A stretch of 64,000 bases of DNA from Lachnospiraceae bacterium KGMB03038 (GCA_007361935.1 CP041667.1:2880501-2944500), one strand, 5' to 3'; counted from the first letter of the stretch, positions 15,940 through 25,529 are shown. Numbers and translations are program-made. Notes: generated by a model from the sequence alone, not told the origin.

Positions 15940-15990
15940 AAAATACGTCTGTCAATAAGCAAGTATCTTTCCTATTGACAAACGTATTTT
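15940..15990. promoter_or_regulatory. 18-bp imperfect inverted repeat between the response regulator and ABC genes
   Basis: AAAATACGT-C-TGTCAATA (15940-15957) pairs with TATTGACA-A-ACGTATTTT (15973-15990): 17 of 18 positions match, with a 15-base loop. Either a binding site for the response regulator in front of the ABC genes or an RNA hairpin that divides the operon. The arms contain TTGACA-like -35 elements on both strands, but no convincing -10 at 17 bp was found. Confidence 0.7.
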
Positions 15991-16063
15991 ATCCTTTCTC
16001 CTTTTAAGAAGTCATAAAGAACTTTTAAAGACCCCATAAAGTTCCAAGAATATTTTTAAGCTT

Positions 16064-16747
16064 TCACTGGAGCTTAAATCCAATCCCATATACGGTCTGG
16101 ATATATTCATTCTCCGGATCTACCGCTTTCAGTTTCCTGCGCAGATTACTGACATGGACGTTGACCGTATTATTTTCCCCATAATATCCGCCGTGCCATA
16201 CCAGTTCATAGAGATTTTCCCGGGAATATACCTTATCTGGATTCTGCATCAGCAGGAACAGAATATCATATTCATGAGCCGTCAGTGACAGTTCCTCTCC
16301 GCCTGCCACAGCCCGGCGGGCCTCTGGAAACAGGACCAGATTCTTATGGGACAGACTTCTCGGAATCTGGGGATTCTTTCCAGCCCTCCGCAGGGCCGCC
16401 TGCACTCTGGCAAGAACCTCCTCTGGCTCGAAAGGCTTTGTGATATAATCGTCAGCCCCGATCTTTAGCAGCGTCACTTTGTCTGACAGACTGTTCTTCG
16501 CTGACAGCACCAGGACGGGAACGTCATACTGAAACTGCTCCCTTATTTTCTCCAGTAGTTCTTCCCCGGACATGCCGGGCAGCATAAGATCCAGCAGGAT
16601 AAGGTCCGGCACGCTTTTCTCCAGCAAAAGTTCTGCTTCTGTGCCGGAAAATGCCTGACAGGTCCTGTAGCCCGCCTCCTGTAGTATCTTCACCAGCAGG
16701 CCGCTGATGTCTGGCTCGTCTTCGATGATCATAATATAAGACTGCAT
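16064..16747 (-). CDS. OmpR/PhoB-family response regulator
   Basis: 227 residues from the ATG at 16747 (AAAGGA upstream; an extension to 16783 lacks a site). Receiver domain with EDEP (9-12), phosphoacceptor Asp53 in LILLDLMLPGMSGEE and Lys104 in DDYITKPFEPEEVL; C-terminal winged helix ending YIQTVYGIGFKL. Likely partner of the kinase at 13230 and controller of the ABC exporter between them. The palindrome at 15940-15990 is the obvious candidate binding site. Confidence 0.9.
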   Translation of the reverse strand: MQSYIMIIEDEPDISGLLVKILQEAGYRTCQAFSGTEAELLLEKSVPDLILLDLMLPGMSGEELLEKIREQFQYDVPVLVLSAKNSLSDKVTLLKIGADDYITKPFEPEEVLARVQAALRRAGKNPQIPRSLSHKNLVLFPEARRAVAGGEELSLTAHEYDILFLLMQNPDKVYSRENLYELVWHGGYYGENNTVNVHVSNLRRKLKAVDPENEYIQTVYGIGFKLQ

Positions 16748-16821
16748 GTTGGTGTCCTTTCTGTGTGGGCTGAATTTGATCAATGATGGTTGTCAGAGAC
16801 ATCCCCATTTTCTGATAAATG

Positions 16822-17208
16822 CTACAGATGTCTTCTGATTTTTTCAATCAATCCCTGATCTGCCGGAAGCCAATCCACATCATCTAAGGTTTCTGCTGTA
16901 AGCCATCTTGCGGCTTCATGTTCTTTCAAGATCAGATCGCCGGATTTGACGGTACAGAAAAAACAATCCATGGAGAGATGAAAGTCTGGATAGTCGTATT
17001 CTACAGTATCCAGAAGATTTCCCACTTCAATTTCCGTATCTAGTTCTTCCAGAATTTCTCGCCTTAATGCTTCTTTGGAACTTTCACCTGGCTCTACTTT
17101 TCCTCCGGGGAACTCCCATCCGTCTTTGAATTCTCCATAACCACGTTGCGTGGCGAAAACTTGATTCTTATGTACGATAATCGCAGCGACAACTTTTATA
17201 GTTTTCAT
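16822..17208 (-). CDS. Nudix (MutT-like) hydrolase
   Basis: 128 residues with the complete Nudix box GGKVEPGESSKEALRREILE followed by ELD (residues about 35-58), which binds Mg2+ and hydrolyses nucleoside diphosphates linked to another group, typically oxidised (d)NTPs such as 8-oxo-dGTP. It starts 16 bp after the end of the large PLD-helicase gene and is in the same orientation, so the two are cotranscribed. Such a Nudix-helicase pairing recurs in bacterial genomes from memory and suggests a shared role in nucleic-acid or nucleotide defence rather than simple housekeeping sanitation. Stand-alone mutT is the alternative. Confidence 0.88.
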   Translation of the reverse strand: MKTIKVVAAIIVHKNQVFATQRGYGEFKDGWEFPGGKVEPGESSKEALRREILEELDTEIEVGNLLDTVEYDYPDFHLSMDCFFCTVKSGDLILKEHEAARWLTAETLDDVDWLPADQGLIEKIRRHL

Positions 17209-17224
17209 AAATTTACTTCCTCCA

Positions 17225-20161
17225 TTAGTTATTTACAATGTATTCATAAATATCCTCTCGAACGGACGTCTCTAATTCCCAGACAATTTCTACCGCTGTT
17301 TTATCTGTATTTGCCATTACAAACTCTTTTGCCTCTCCTGTAGCATACATTTTCCCAAGATAATAGAATTCTTTCGATATCTTATCATCCTTGTTTTTAC
17401 GGACAAACAATTCCACATCAATTCCACGTTCCTTAGCATGAAGAAAATTCTGTACATCTTCAGAAGCAATGGTCCGACTTTGTTTTGATATGGCAATCAG
17501 GCGACTAGGACTTTCAAAATGATCCTCGTATTTAATTGTATCCTGGATGTTCTCTGCCTTGTCATAATTAATAAATACCGGAAATGTTTTTGTCTTCCTA
17601 TCATATTTGTATCCGCCAATGTTTAATGGCACTTCGTTATGTTCCCAATTTAAAAGGCGGCAAATATCCTCATATGTATATTTTTGATACAATACGAAAT
17701 TAGTATCTTGATACCGATAACTATAGTTTACCTTATACCTTGAAATGCCAAATTCGATTAGCTCTTTTAAAATTGCTGTAAACTGTGGATTTTGAAGCAT
17801 TTTCCCAAATCCATCAGCAATTTCATAATCTCCATCTGTTCCTTTTTTTAAGAATATACAATTTGCATAGGTTTTCTTCCCGGAACCAGAAGGAAATTCG
17901 TTGGTCATTACATTTACCACATTTTTGATAGATTTCTCCTGTAAGCCAATTCCATAATTTTCTAATAGATCCTTTTTCCATAACCCAAAAAAGCTCGATC
18001 TATAACGAAGAATTCGTTCCAGTAATGCAAGTTCATGGATTCGTTTTCCACTTGCCAGCTTTTTCGATATAAACTCAATGACCTGTTCTTCTTCTTTTGA
18101 AAGTCTGATAGTATATTCTTTCTCATACTTTACAAGAAATTTGTAATACGAACCAAGACTTCCGTTATCAAAAATCCGCAGGACGTCCATCTCTCCATAT
18201 TTATCAAAATCTTTCAAGGCAGGTATTCGTCCCAACTTATTTTTTAAATTCTTATAATTTTCTTTAATTAATTTAATGTCGCTAAAGTTTGCTGTATCGA
18301 TCGCAGAAAAAATACGTTTTCTTGAAATCTCATCAAAATGGATGGTGGAAGAACCTGGTATAATTCGTTCTCCTTCCAACACATAACGCCTAATGTTATC
18401 CTTGTTATAACTTCGGTCTCCTGACAGCGCAATGGGAATCATAAAATTATTTTTGTAGTTCCCGATAAAATCAAGAATCACTACATATTCTTTTGTATCT
18501 GCTTTACGCAATCCTCTCCCCAACTGCTGCACGAATACAATTGGTGATTCTGTCGGTCTTAGCATAATCACCTGATTGATTTCCGGAATATCTACCCCTT
18601 CATTAAAGATATCCACTGTAAAAATATAATCTAATTTCCGCTCCCCTTCATCCAAGACAAGTCGTTCTATTGCCTGTTCCCGTTGGTTTTGACCGTCCTC
18701 TCCTGTAAGTGATAGAGTTTTATAACCTCTTTCGTTAAATTTCTCACTTAACGCAACTGCTTCTTTTTTGGAGCTACAGAAAACTAAACCCTTGGGGCTT
18801 TTTCCGCAATATCCATAATATTTAATCTGACTGATTACATAATTTACCCGTTCATCTGAGGTCAGCCGATTAAAGTCTTTCAATCCTGTTTCTTCATCAA
18901 CAGGCTCTCCATCAAACTCTAAATCCGTAATTCCAAAATAGTGAAATGGACACAATAAATCTTCCTCCAACGCCTGTTGAAGTCGAATCTCGTAAGCAAT
19001 ATTATGGTCGAAAGCGGCATATACATCAAAATCATCTGTACGCTCTGGAGAGGCCGTCATTCCCAACCAAAACCGCGGCGTAAAATACTTCATAATATTC
19101 TGATAACTTGAAGCGCCTGTGCGATGCGCTTCATCTATAATAATCGTATGAAACTCATCTGGACGAAAAGAGTGAAGGATTTCTGACTTCGCCATCATCT
19201 GCATTGTCGAAAATAAGTAATCCACCTGAAAATCTTTCGAGTTTCCCGAAAGTAATCCAAACGTTCTAGTATCTCCAAATACCTTTTTATAACTTTTTAT
19301 CGCTTGCTTTGCAATCTGTTCTCTATGCACCAAAAACAACACTTTTTTCACTCTATTTTCCCGCAAGGCAAATGCAGAAGCATAAGTCTTTCCTGTTCCA
19401 GTGGCCGAGATTAAAAGTGCCTTTGATTCTCCTGCCTCTTGAATCTTACGTAAATTAGAAATAAACCCTAACTGCATAGAATTAGGTTCCAAGCGATATT
19501 GCTCGATTGAAGGAATCTGTGCACTTTTTGCAATTTTATGTTGTTTTTGAATCACACTATAATTTAGCGAATATTCTTCGATAAAATCCTGATAATCTTC
19601 CGCATATTTAGAATCCCATAATCCAGAGAATTCTACCATGAGTTCTTCTGCATATTCTCCTTGATCTGTAGAAACGACTTTTGTGTTCCACTCTCGATTC
19701 CTTGTCAATGCATTTAATGTAAGATTAGAGCTCCCCACAATAATGCGATAAACTTCTTCATTTTTGAATATATAACCTTTCGTATGAAAATCTTCCTGGG
19801 CCGGTCCTGTCCGAAACATTTTCAAGGTAATATTACTTAACTCTGCCAGTTTTCTTAAGGCCATTGGCTGTGTAAAATTCTGATAATCTGTTGTAAGAAT
19901 TTTCCCTGGGATATGCCTTCTTTCTAATTCCTTTAAGGTCTGAAGAAGAGGCGTCACTCCTCCCATAGTAATAAATGCGACACTGATAGAGAATTCTTTG
20001 CACGCTAACAGCTCATTCTCCAAAGATGAGAGCACTTTACGCCCTTCTCTGTAATTGTTAGAAATAAACTGCGGTCTGTAAGCTAAATTTGATGGATTCC
20101 GGCCATCAATAAACGCTGTTGTCAAACCAGAAGTAAGTCTGGAAATTTGAATATTTTCCAT
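17225..20161 (-). CDS. PLD-nuclease / DEAH-box helicase, DUF3427 type
   Basis: 978 residues, AT-rich compared with its neighbours. Order of parts: a phospholipase-D-like nuclease domain (about 40-190) with HTK (His126, Lys128) in EDFHTKGYI and GSSNLTLNAL; SF2 helicase core with Walker A ATGTGKT (253-259), DEAH (343-346), the GMTASPERTD motif and a C-terminal RecA lobe ending in QQLGRGLRKA; then a long C-terminal region matching DUF3427. Such proteins translocate on nucleic acid and probably cut it through the PLD domain. Only one HKD motif is present, so a dimer would form the nuclease site. It is followed by the Nudix gene and preceded by an ATPase of another type. A role in phage or plasmid defence is likely but inferred. 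Confidence 0.85.
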   Translation of the reverse strand: MENIQISRLTSGLTTAFIDGRNPSNLAYRPQFISNNYREGRKVLSSLENELLACKEFSISVAFITMGGVTPLLQTLKELERRHIPGKILTTDYQNFTQPMALRKLAELSNITLKMFRTGPAQEDFHTKGYIFKNEEVYRIIVGSSNLTLNALTRNREWNTKVVSTDQGEYAEELMVEFSGLWDSKYAEDYQDFIEEYSLNYSVIQKQHKIAKSAQIPSIEQYRLEPNSMQLGFISNLRKIQEAGESKALLISATGTGKTYASAFALRENRVKKVLFLVHREQIAKQAIKSYKKVFGDTRTFGLLSGNSKDFQVDYLFSTMQMMAKSEILHSFRPDEFHTIIIDEAHRTGASSYQNIMKYFTPRFWLGMTASPERTDDFDVYAAFDHNIAYEIRLQQALEEDLLCPFHYFGITDLEFDGEPVDEETGLKDFNRLTSDERVNYVISQIKYYGYCGKSPKGLVFCSSKKEAVALSEKFNERGYKTLSLTGEDGQNQREQAIERLVLDEGERKLDYIFTVDIFNEGVDIPEINQVIMLRPTESPIVFVQQLGRGLRKADTKEYVVILDFIGNYKNNFMIPIALSGDRSYNKDNIRRYVLEGERIIPGSSTIHFDEISRKRIFSAIDTANFSDIKLIKENYKNLKNKLGRIPALKDFDKYGEMDVLRIFDNGSLGSYYKFLVKYEKEYTIRLSKEEEQVIEFISKKLASGKRIHELALLERILRYRSSFFGLWKKDLLENYGIGLQEKSIKNVVNVMTNEFPSGSGKKTYANCIFLKKGTDGDYEIADGFGKMLQNPQFTAILKELIEFGISRYKVNYSYRYQDTNFVLYQKYTYEDICRLLNWEHNEVPLNIGGYKYDRKTKTFPVFINYDKAENIQDTIKYEDHFESPSRLIAISKQSRTIASEDVQNFLHAKERGIDVELFVRKNKDDKISKEFYYLGKMYATGEAKEFVMANTDKTAVEIVWELETSVREDIYEYIVNN

Positions 20162-20254
20162 AATAAACCTTCTCCTTTACAATTAATACTCTAAATTAGT
20201 AATGGGATTATATCCTATGCCTCTTTAAAGACGATCCCTAAACTTCGAGGATTG

Positions 20255-21658
20255 TTACTCCGAAATCATGAATCGTAAAATGTCTTCATATGTCACCAAT
20301 GCAACGTTCCCGCTCCTGCTTGCCGCCTCAATACAACCTTTCGTGAATCCGCTCTTTGCAAATAGGTACAACTGTGTATTTTCGTAATGAAACAGCTGAC
20401 TCCTTTTCACCAATGTTTCCAAAGCTCCTACATCTACTTTCTCATTTGTCCATTTGCACTCGCCAAACAAAGCCGTGTTCTTGTCCTGTTCTCCCATAAT
20501 ATCAATCTCTGCTTGTTTCTTTTCCGTCGGATCAGTTCCCCACCAACGGCCAAGCCCTGTAAATTCAACCGAAGATTTACCCTTTAATAACAATTTCCAA
20601 AGATACTGTCTGCAGATCTCCTCAAATACTTTTCCCATATAATCAGACAGACATGGTTCAATTCGATTATATACCAGGTCAGCCGCTCCCCTTGCAATAA
20701 CCGAACTATTTGCCGGTACAAAACGATACCAAAACCGGAACATATTATCATCAATCGCATAAATAGACTTTCTGGAAGCCTTTTCCCCATAAGGCGTCTC
20801 TTTTTGGACAAGTCCAAGTGCAATCAGATTTTTCAGATAAGTGGCACAGACACTGGTATCTTCTCCGACTTTTGTTGATATTTCCGCCATACGGGAAGCA
20901 CCGTTTGCAATCGCCGTAATAATCGCATTGTATAGTGCCGGTTCACGCACTTCCTGCTTCAACAGATTCTCTGGTTCTTCAAATAATGACGAGGTAGGGT
21001 TTAGAAACGTATTTTTTATGTTATCCGAAATACTGAGCTTATCGTTCATTTGTAATAAGTACTGCGGTGTACCGCCTGCAATTCCATAAATCAGCGCTTT
21101 CTCTTCATCAGAGAAATTTTTAAAATAGCGGCAGGTATCTGCAAAATCGAAAGGTAATATTTTCATCTGCGCGGTCCGTCTGCCATATAACGGGGCCTTA
21201 TATGCCAATACATGGTCTTCCATATAAGACATAGAAGATCCGCAAAGTATCAGCATCAATTTAGATGTATCTTTATATTTATCTATCAAAAGCTGCAGCG
21301 TAGACGCAAGGCTCTTGGACGTTCTGGCAACATAAGGATACTCGTCGATTACAAGAATCAGACGTTTTTTTTCAGCTAATTGAAACACATATTCCAGCGC
21401 CGCCTGAAATGACAAAAATACCGTATCTGCTTGAATTCCCAAGCCACACTCCACAATATTTTTACTGAAGTTTTCCAAATTCTGCTTTGCGTTGCTTTCA
21501 ATCCCCATAAAATAGATTGCTGTTTTATCACTGATAAACTGATTGATAAGCGCTGTTTTCCCTACACGACGACGGCCATAAATCACAGCAAACTCGAATT
21601 TATCTGACATATATAATTTATTCAACACGGACATTTCTCGCTCTCTGCCAATAAACAT
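20255..21658 (-). CDS. AAA ATPase with DUF234-like nuclease-type C-terminus
   Basis: 467 residues. The N-terminus MFIGREREMSVLNKLY and the P-loop YGRRRVGKTALI mark the archaeal/bacterial AAA_14-like family; Walker B is LILVIDEYPY and the sensor segment LMLILCGSSMSYM follows. After a winged helix (RMAEISTKVGEDTSVCATYL) the C-terminal 100 residues contain EIDIMGEQDKNTALFGECKW, with D...ExK pattern of the PD-(D/E)xK nuclease fold (DUF234). Function of the family is unknown; suggestions include defence or mobile-element control. It stands alone, about 90 bp upstream of the PLD-helicase in the same orientation. Confidence 0.8.
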   Translation of the reverse strand: MFIGREREMSVLNKLYMSDKFEFAVIYGRRRVGKTALINQFISDKTAIYFMGIESNAKQNLENFSKNIVECGLGIQADTVFLSFQAALEYVFQLAEKKRLILVIDEYPYVARTSKSLASTLQLLIDKYKDTSKLMLILCGSSMSYMEDHVLAYKAPLYGRRTAQMKILPFDFADTCRYFKNFSDEEKALIYGIAGGTPQYLLQMNDKLSISDNIKNTFLNPTSSLFEEPENLLKQEVREPALYNAIITAIANGASRMAEISTKVGEDTSVCATYLKNLIALGLVQKETPYGEKASRKSIYAIDDNMFRFWYRFVPANSSVIARGAADLVYNRIEPCLSDYMGKVFEEICRQYLWKLLLKGKSSVEFTGLGRWWGTDPTEKKQAEIDIMGEQDKNTALFGECKWTNEKVDVGALETLVKRSQLFHYENTQLYLFAKSGFTKGCIEAASRSGNVALVTYEDILRFMISE

Positions 21659-21751
21659 CTTTCAGCCTCCAATAGATAGTTTCATATTAACTATAATATA
21701 TCACCGCGTCGCATTTTAGTCAATTACGATTTACCAAATCTAAAATAACGA

Positions 21752-21790
21752 AATTCCCTGTGCAATCCAATCAAAATCACACAGGGAATT
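21752..21790 (-). terminator. Hairpin terminator downstream of the SdpI-like gene
   Basis: AATTCCCTGTG (21752-21762) pairs with CACAGGGAATT (21780-21790), an 11-bp perfect stem with a 17-base loop. On the minus strand it is followed by a T-rich but interrupted stretch. It lies between the 3' end of the gene at 21816 and the start of the ATPase gene. Confidence 0.5.
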
Positions 21791-21815
21791 CATAACAGAG
21801 CCTTTCTCTATCCTT

Positions 21816-22202
21816 CTACCTTCTCCTCCCATTCTTATCAAATGTCCGCCTCAGCGCCATCTCCGTTGGAATGATCGATCCCACCAAAGATACCATCTGC
21901 ACTCCACAGATGATCCCTCCTACCGTTCCTACCACGTCGTCATTTTCCCCTAGCACAAACAGCATTGGGATAACCGAGAACGGCAGTAAGATCAGCCCTG
22001 AGATCCGCCAGATCCTTCCGCAGTATTTATGCGCAAATTCCCAGGTATCCTGATTTTTCATGGACATTTTGGTCCGATAGCCAAATACCATATTAATATC
22101 ACCTGGTATGCTTTTCAAAAAGCATTGGCCGAAACCGATCATCGTGGCCGGAATCAAAAGATCCATGATCAGCATAAAAATCCAAAATCCCATCCCCGTC
22201 AA
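21816..22202 (-). CDS. SdpI family membrane protein
   Basis: 128 residues with three hydrophobic segments (about 4-28, 62-84, 88-110) and the family-typical middle FGYRTKMSMKNQDTWEFAHK. SdpI/YhfL-type proteins are small integral membrane proteins; Bacillus SdpI gives immunity to the SdpC toxin and acts as a signal protein, but most homologues are uncharacterised. No SdpC-like gene lies nearby. It is 59 bp downstream of a GNAT gene end in the same direction. Confidence 0.75.
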   Translation of the reverse strand: MTGMGFWIFMLIMDLLIPATMIGFGQCFLKSIPGDINMVFGYRTKMSMKNQDTWEFAHKYCGRIWRISGLILLPFSVIPMLFVLGENDDVVGTVGGIICGVQMVSLVGSIIPTEMALRRTFDKNGRRR

Positions 22203-22261
22203 TCTTTCCGCCTCCCATCCATATATCGGCCCGCACTTCTATACCGACACCGATCTCTCAC

Positions 22262-22747
22262 CTATCTCTGCTCTGCCAGATCCTTCAATGTCTGTCCTGT
22301 GATCCGGTATGTGGTCCATTCATCCATAGGCTCTGCCCCAAGAGAGCGGTAGAAATCAATGCTGGATTTATTCCAGTCCAGACACCACCACTCCAGACGC
22401 CCGCAGCCTCTCTCCACAGCGATGGCCGCAAGCTTTTTCAAAATCGCCTTGCCATAACCCTTGCCCCGGAATTGAGGCAGAACGTATAAATCTTCCAGAT
22501 AGAGTCCCGCTCTTCCAAGGAATGTAGAAAAGTTGTGGAAGAATAGAGCAAACCCTATCTCCTGGCCATCCTCCATGCCAAAGATCACTTCCGCCTTCTG
22601 CTTATCGAAAATCCACTCTTCTAACAATTCCTCTGTAGCCACTACTTCCTGTTCCATTTTCTCGTATTTCGCCAGTTCTTTGATAAATTTCAGAATCAGC
22701 CCTGTGTCTTTTCGCTCAGCATAGCGGATTGTAAACTCCTGCTCCAT
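22262..22747 (-). CDS. GNAT family N-acetyltransferase
   Basis: 161 residues of the diamine/spermidine-acetyltransferase-like GNAT group: EFTIRYAERKDTGLILKFI at the start, the beta-bulge LEDLYVLPQFRGKGYGKAIL that binds the acetyl-CoA pyrophosphate (Q/RxxGxG/A form RGKGYG), and LEWWCLDWNKSSIDFYRSLG near the end. It transfers acetyl from acetyl-CoA to an amine, possibly a polyamine or an amino-acid-like substrate. The start overlaps the previous gene by 32 bp. Confidence 0.85.
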   Translation of the reverse strand: MEQEFTIRYAERKDTGLILKFIKELAKYEKMEQEVVATEELLEEWIFDKQKAEVIFGMEDGQEIGFALFFHNFSTFLGRAGLYLEDLYVLPQFRGKGYGKAILKKLAAIAVERGCGRLEWWCLDWNKSSIDFYRSLGAEPMDEWTTYRITGQTLKDLAEQR

Positions 22748-23399
22748 TTTTATTCCTCCATTCTATCTCCTGTTTCATCAAATACACTTCTACCGCCTTT
22801 GAATATGGATAACCCTGGGTCTTATGAAATTCCAGGTAAGACTTATCCTGTTCATAGATCTCCCCGATCGTTCTTCCCGCGTATTTCCCCTTTGGAAAGC
22901 AGATCTGCCCCAGTTCAGCAATCGTCTTCTGCCAGTAGATTTCTTCATACAGACGTTCTTCCCCTTCCAGACATTCCGCATTCAGCCTCTGGAACCACTG
23001 GGCGAATTCTGCCCTTGTCATCTTCCACGTCTGCTCCCTGGTAATTCCATTTTCATCCATATCCTGGACTTCGATCACAAGAACTTCGTTTCCTGCCGCA
23101 GTGTCCTTTTTGGCGTAATTTATCAGATAAAGCGTTGCCCGGAAATCATTTCTGGCCCGCCACAATGCCAGGAACTTTCTCTTATTCTTATCCCAATACC
23201 GATTGGGATGGCTGGTATGGGGCGTTACTTTTTGCTTCTCTTCACACAGCAGATATTCAAAAATAATATAGCCGTACTGCGGATGCTTCTGAAGCCGCTC
23301 AAAATTGATGGCCGCAGTCGGCATATCCCCCAGCATCTCCTTGGAAAATTCAAAACCACACTCATCATAATGTCCCAGCTTTTTACTGTCCTTTGCCAT
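22716..23399 (-). CDS. Uncharacterised protein with ExoX-like C-terminal motif
   Basis: 227 residues, no signal or membrane segment. I do not recognise the family as a whole. The C-terminal part has FPKGKYAGRTIGEIYEQDKS followed by YLEF, close to the small 'FGKYKGxTIxEIxxxDxxYLxW' domain found after exonuclease X and in other proteins. The N-terminal two thirds are rich in charged and aromatic residues. It overlaps the GNAT gene at its 3' end and follows another GNAT gene at 23416 by 16 bp, so the three form a likely operon. Probably cytosolic. Confidence 0.6.
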   Translation of the reverse strand: MAKDSKKLGHYDECGFEFSKEMLGDMPTAAINFERLQKHPQYGYIIFEYLLCEEKQKVTPHTSHPNRYWDKNKRKFLALWRARNDFRATLYLINYAKKDTAAGNEVLVIEVQDMDENGITREQTWKMTRAEFAQWFQRLNAECLEGEERLYEEIYWQKTIAELGQICFPKGKYAGRTIGEIYEQDKSYLEFHKTQGYPYSKAVEVYLMKQEIEWRNKNGAGVYNPLC

Positions 23400-23415
23400 C
23401 TCTTTTTCCCTTTCT

Positions 23416-23964
23416 TTAGTCTTTTAACTCGCACCGCATCTCATACCACTGTTCGCCGCCCCAGCTTGATCCCGATATCCCACAATTCTGGAACCCCATT
23501 TTTTCGTACATTTTCACCTTTTCTTCCAAACAGGTCAGGATCAAAGTCTTTCTTCCTTTTTTCGCCTCCCGCTGCTGATACTGGAACATCAATTCAGACG
23601 CCAGCCCCTGACGGCGGTACTGCGGCAGCACGTCCAAGCCAAGAAGCATGATATTTTCCCCTGTCGGATCATAGAGTTTTGCGTCCTGGAAAAACGCGTC
23701 TCTCAGCCGCTCCTCGTTGGTTGCCAGGCCGTTTAAAAATCCGGCGATCCTTCCATTTTCCTTGTCCACTGCCACCAGGAATAACTCCGGCGCTGTGTTT
23801 ACGCGCTCCTTCATCATCGCCGCGGAACAAGCTTCATTGGGCGGAAAACAGATCCTCTCGATCTCCGCCGCCTGATCCGCCTCATGGGGAAGAATATTTC
23901 GGAATTCGCAGCGCTCTTTAAGTTCTTTATTCAACATCTGGTCTTCCAGTTTCTCGTTATACAT
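23416..23964 (-). CDS. GNAT family N-acetyltransferase
   Basis: 182 residues with ATG at 23964 preceded by GGAGG. The acetyl-CoA loop LDVLPQYRRQGLASELMFQY and the late YEKMGFQNCGIS segment are typical. The N-terminal FRNILPHEADQAAEIERICF resembles arylalkylamine-type acetyltransferases. Substrate unknown. First gene of the leftward set 23964-22262, divergent from the MATE gene at 24119. Confidence 0.85.
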   Translation of the reverse strand: MYNEKLEDQMLNKELKERCEFRNILPHEADQAAEIERICFPPNEACSAAMMKERVNTAPELFLVAVDKENGRIAGFLNGLATNEERLRDAFFQDAKLYDPTGENIMLLGLDVLPQYRRQGLASELMFQYQQREAKKGRKTLILTCLEEKVKMYEKMGFQNCGISGSSWGGEQWYEMRCELKD

Positions 23965-24118
23965 GACAGTGCCTCCAGTTTTGCTCTTTTCTTTATAGAC
24001 TTATTTTACACTTCTTTCCAGCAGTTGCAAATTAAAAAATCCAAAAACAGTATTTACAAGAATCCTTTTCTGTTATATAATCTGCCCTTGGATTTTGTGT
24101 TCAGAAGGGATTCTATTT

Positions 24119-25513
24119 ATGAAAACAGTTCAGCATGATATGACGGCAGGAAGCCCGATGAAGATTATCCTTAGCTTCACTCTGCCGATCTTTATAGGAA
24201 ATGTATTTCAACAGTTTTACAATATGGCGGATGCGGTGATCGTAGGGAAATTTGTAGGGACAAAAGCCCTTGCGGCAGTCGGAAGTACGGGGACCATCAT
24301 GTTCTTGATCTATGGATTTGTCGTGGGGATGACGGCAGGATTTACCGTATTGACCGCACAGAAATTCGGCGCCGGCGATATGCCTGCCATGCGAAGGACT
24401 GTTGCTGGCGCCTCCATTCTATCTCTGATCGTGGGATTGATCCTGACCGCGGCGTTCATGCTCCTGATGAAGCCCTGGCTTCATCTGATGAATACGCCCT
24501 CCGATATTTTTGCGGATGCTTATGCCTATATTATGATCATCAGCGGCGGTATTCTTGCTCAAATGCTGTATAACCTGCTGGCCAGCATCCTGCGCGCACT
24601 GGGCAACAGTAAAGTCCCCTTATATTTTCTGATCCTGTCAGCCCTGCTCAACATCGTGCTGGATCTTGTCTTCATCATCGCGTTTCATATGGGCGCCGCC
24701 GGGGCTGCCGTTGCTACCGTTATCTCCCAGGGAGTATCTGGCGCGCTCTGTTTTGTTTACATTGTAAAAAAGGTTCCGGCATTAAAAATGTCAAAAGAAG
24801 ACTGGCATCCATCGGGGTTCCTCCTAAAAATGCAGATCAAAATCGGCATTCCAATGGCACTGCAGTATTCCATCACCGCCATCGGGACCATGATGGTACA
24901 GACTTCCCTGAATATCCTGGGTTCTACCCTTGTAGCCGCGTTTACGGCCGCAGGCAAGATCGAACAGATCGTGACACAGGCATACCTGGCCTTGGGAACA
25001 ACCATCGCCACATTTGCGGCCCAGAACATGGGCGCCGGCAATATCCGCCGCATCCGGCAGGGATTTAAAGCCTCTACCCTGATCGGGATCATTTACTCTT
25101 TTCTTGCGGCCGCCCTTGTTATGACAGTCGGAAAATATATGACCTACCTGTTTGTATCTGAAAATGTGGAACAGATCATGAATTCCGTAGATATCTATCT
25201 GAAATGTGTAGGCATGTTCTTTATTCCTCTGGTGATCGTAAATGTCTACCGTAACGGCATCCAGGGACTGGGCTATGGCCTGCTTCCTATGATGGCCGGC
25301 GCAGCGGAACTGGTGGGACGAGGCGCCGCCGCGGTGATCGCCGCCGGACAAAAGAGCTATCTGGGCGTATGCCTGGCAAGTCCCGCCGCATGGGTATTGG
25401 CAGCAGTGCTTTTGATCGTCATGTATTATTATGTGATAAAAGTGGATCTGAGGAAGATATTTCCGGAGGGGGATGGGGAGATTGCCATCCGTCAGCAGGT
25501 CCCTCAAGCATAA
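24119..25513 (+). CDS. MATE family efflux transporter
   Basis: 464 residues from the ATG at 24119 (AGAAGGGA upstream; an extension to 24095 lacks a site). Twelve hydrophobic segments and typical MATE motifs: PIFIGNVFQQFYNMADAVIV in helix 1, AVGSTGTIMF, and AAQNMGAGNIRRIRQG in the second half. Na+- or H+-driven exporter of small cations or drugs. It belongs to the NorM/DinF-like branch, different from the two MATE proteins at 2035 and 32605. Single gene closed by a strong terminator at 25530. Confidence 0.9.
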   Translation: MKTVQHDMTAGSPMKIILSFTLPIFIGNVFQQFYNMADAVIVGKFVGTKALAAVGSTGTIMFLIYGFVVGMTAGFTVLTAQKFGAGDMPAMRRTVAGASILSLIVGLILTAAFMLLMKPWLHLMNTPSDIFADAYAYIMIISGGILAQMLYNLLASILRALGNSKVPLYFLILSALLNIVLDLVFIIAFHMGAAGAAVATVISQGVSGALCFVYIVKKVPALKMSKEDWHPSGFLLKMQIKIGIPMALQYSITAIGTMMVQTSLNILGSTLVAAFTAAGKIEQIVTQAYLALGTTIATFAAQNMGAGNIRRIRQGFKASTLIGIIYSFLAAALVMTVGKYMTYLFVSENVEQIMNSVDIYLKCVGMFFIPLVIVNVYRNGIQGLGYGLLPMMAGAAELVGRGAAAVIAAGQKSYLGVCLASPAAWVLAAVLLIVMYYYVIKVDLRKIFPEGDGEIAIRQQVPQA

Positions 25514-25529
25514 GGGATTTACTTTATAG

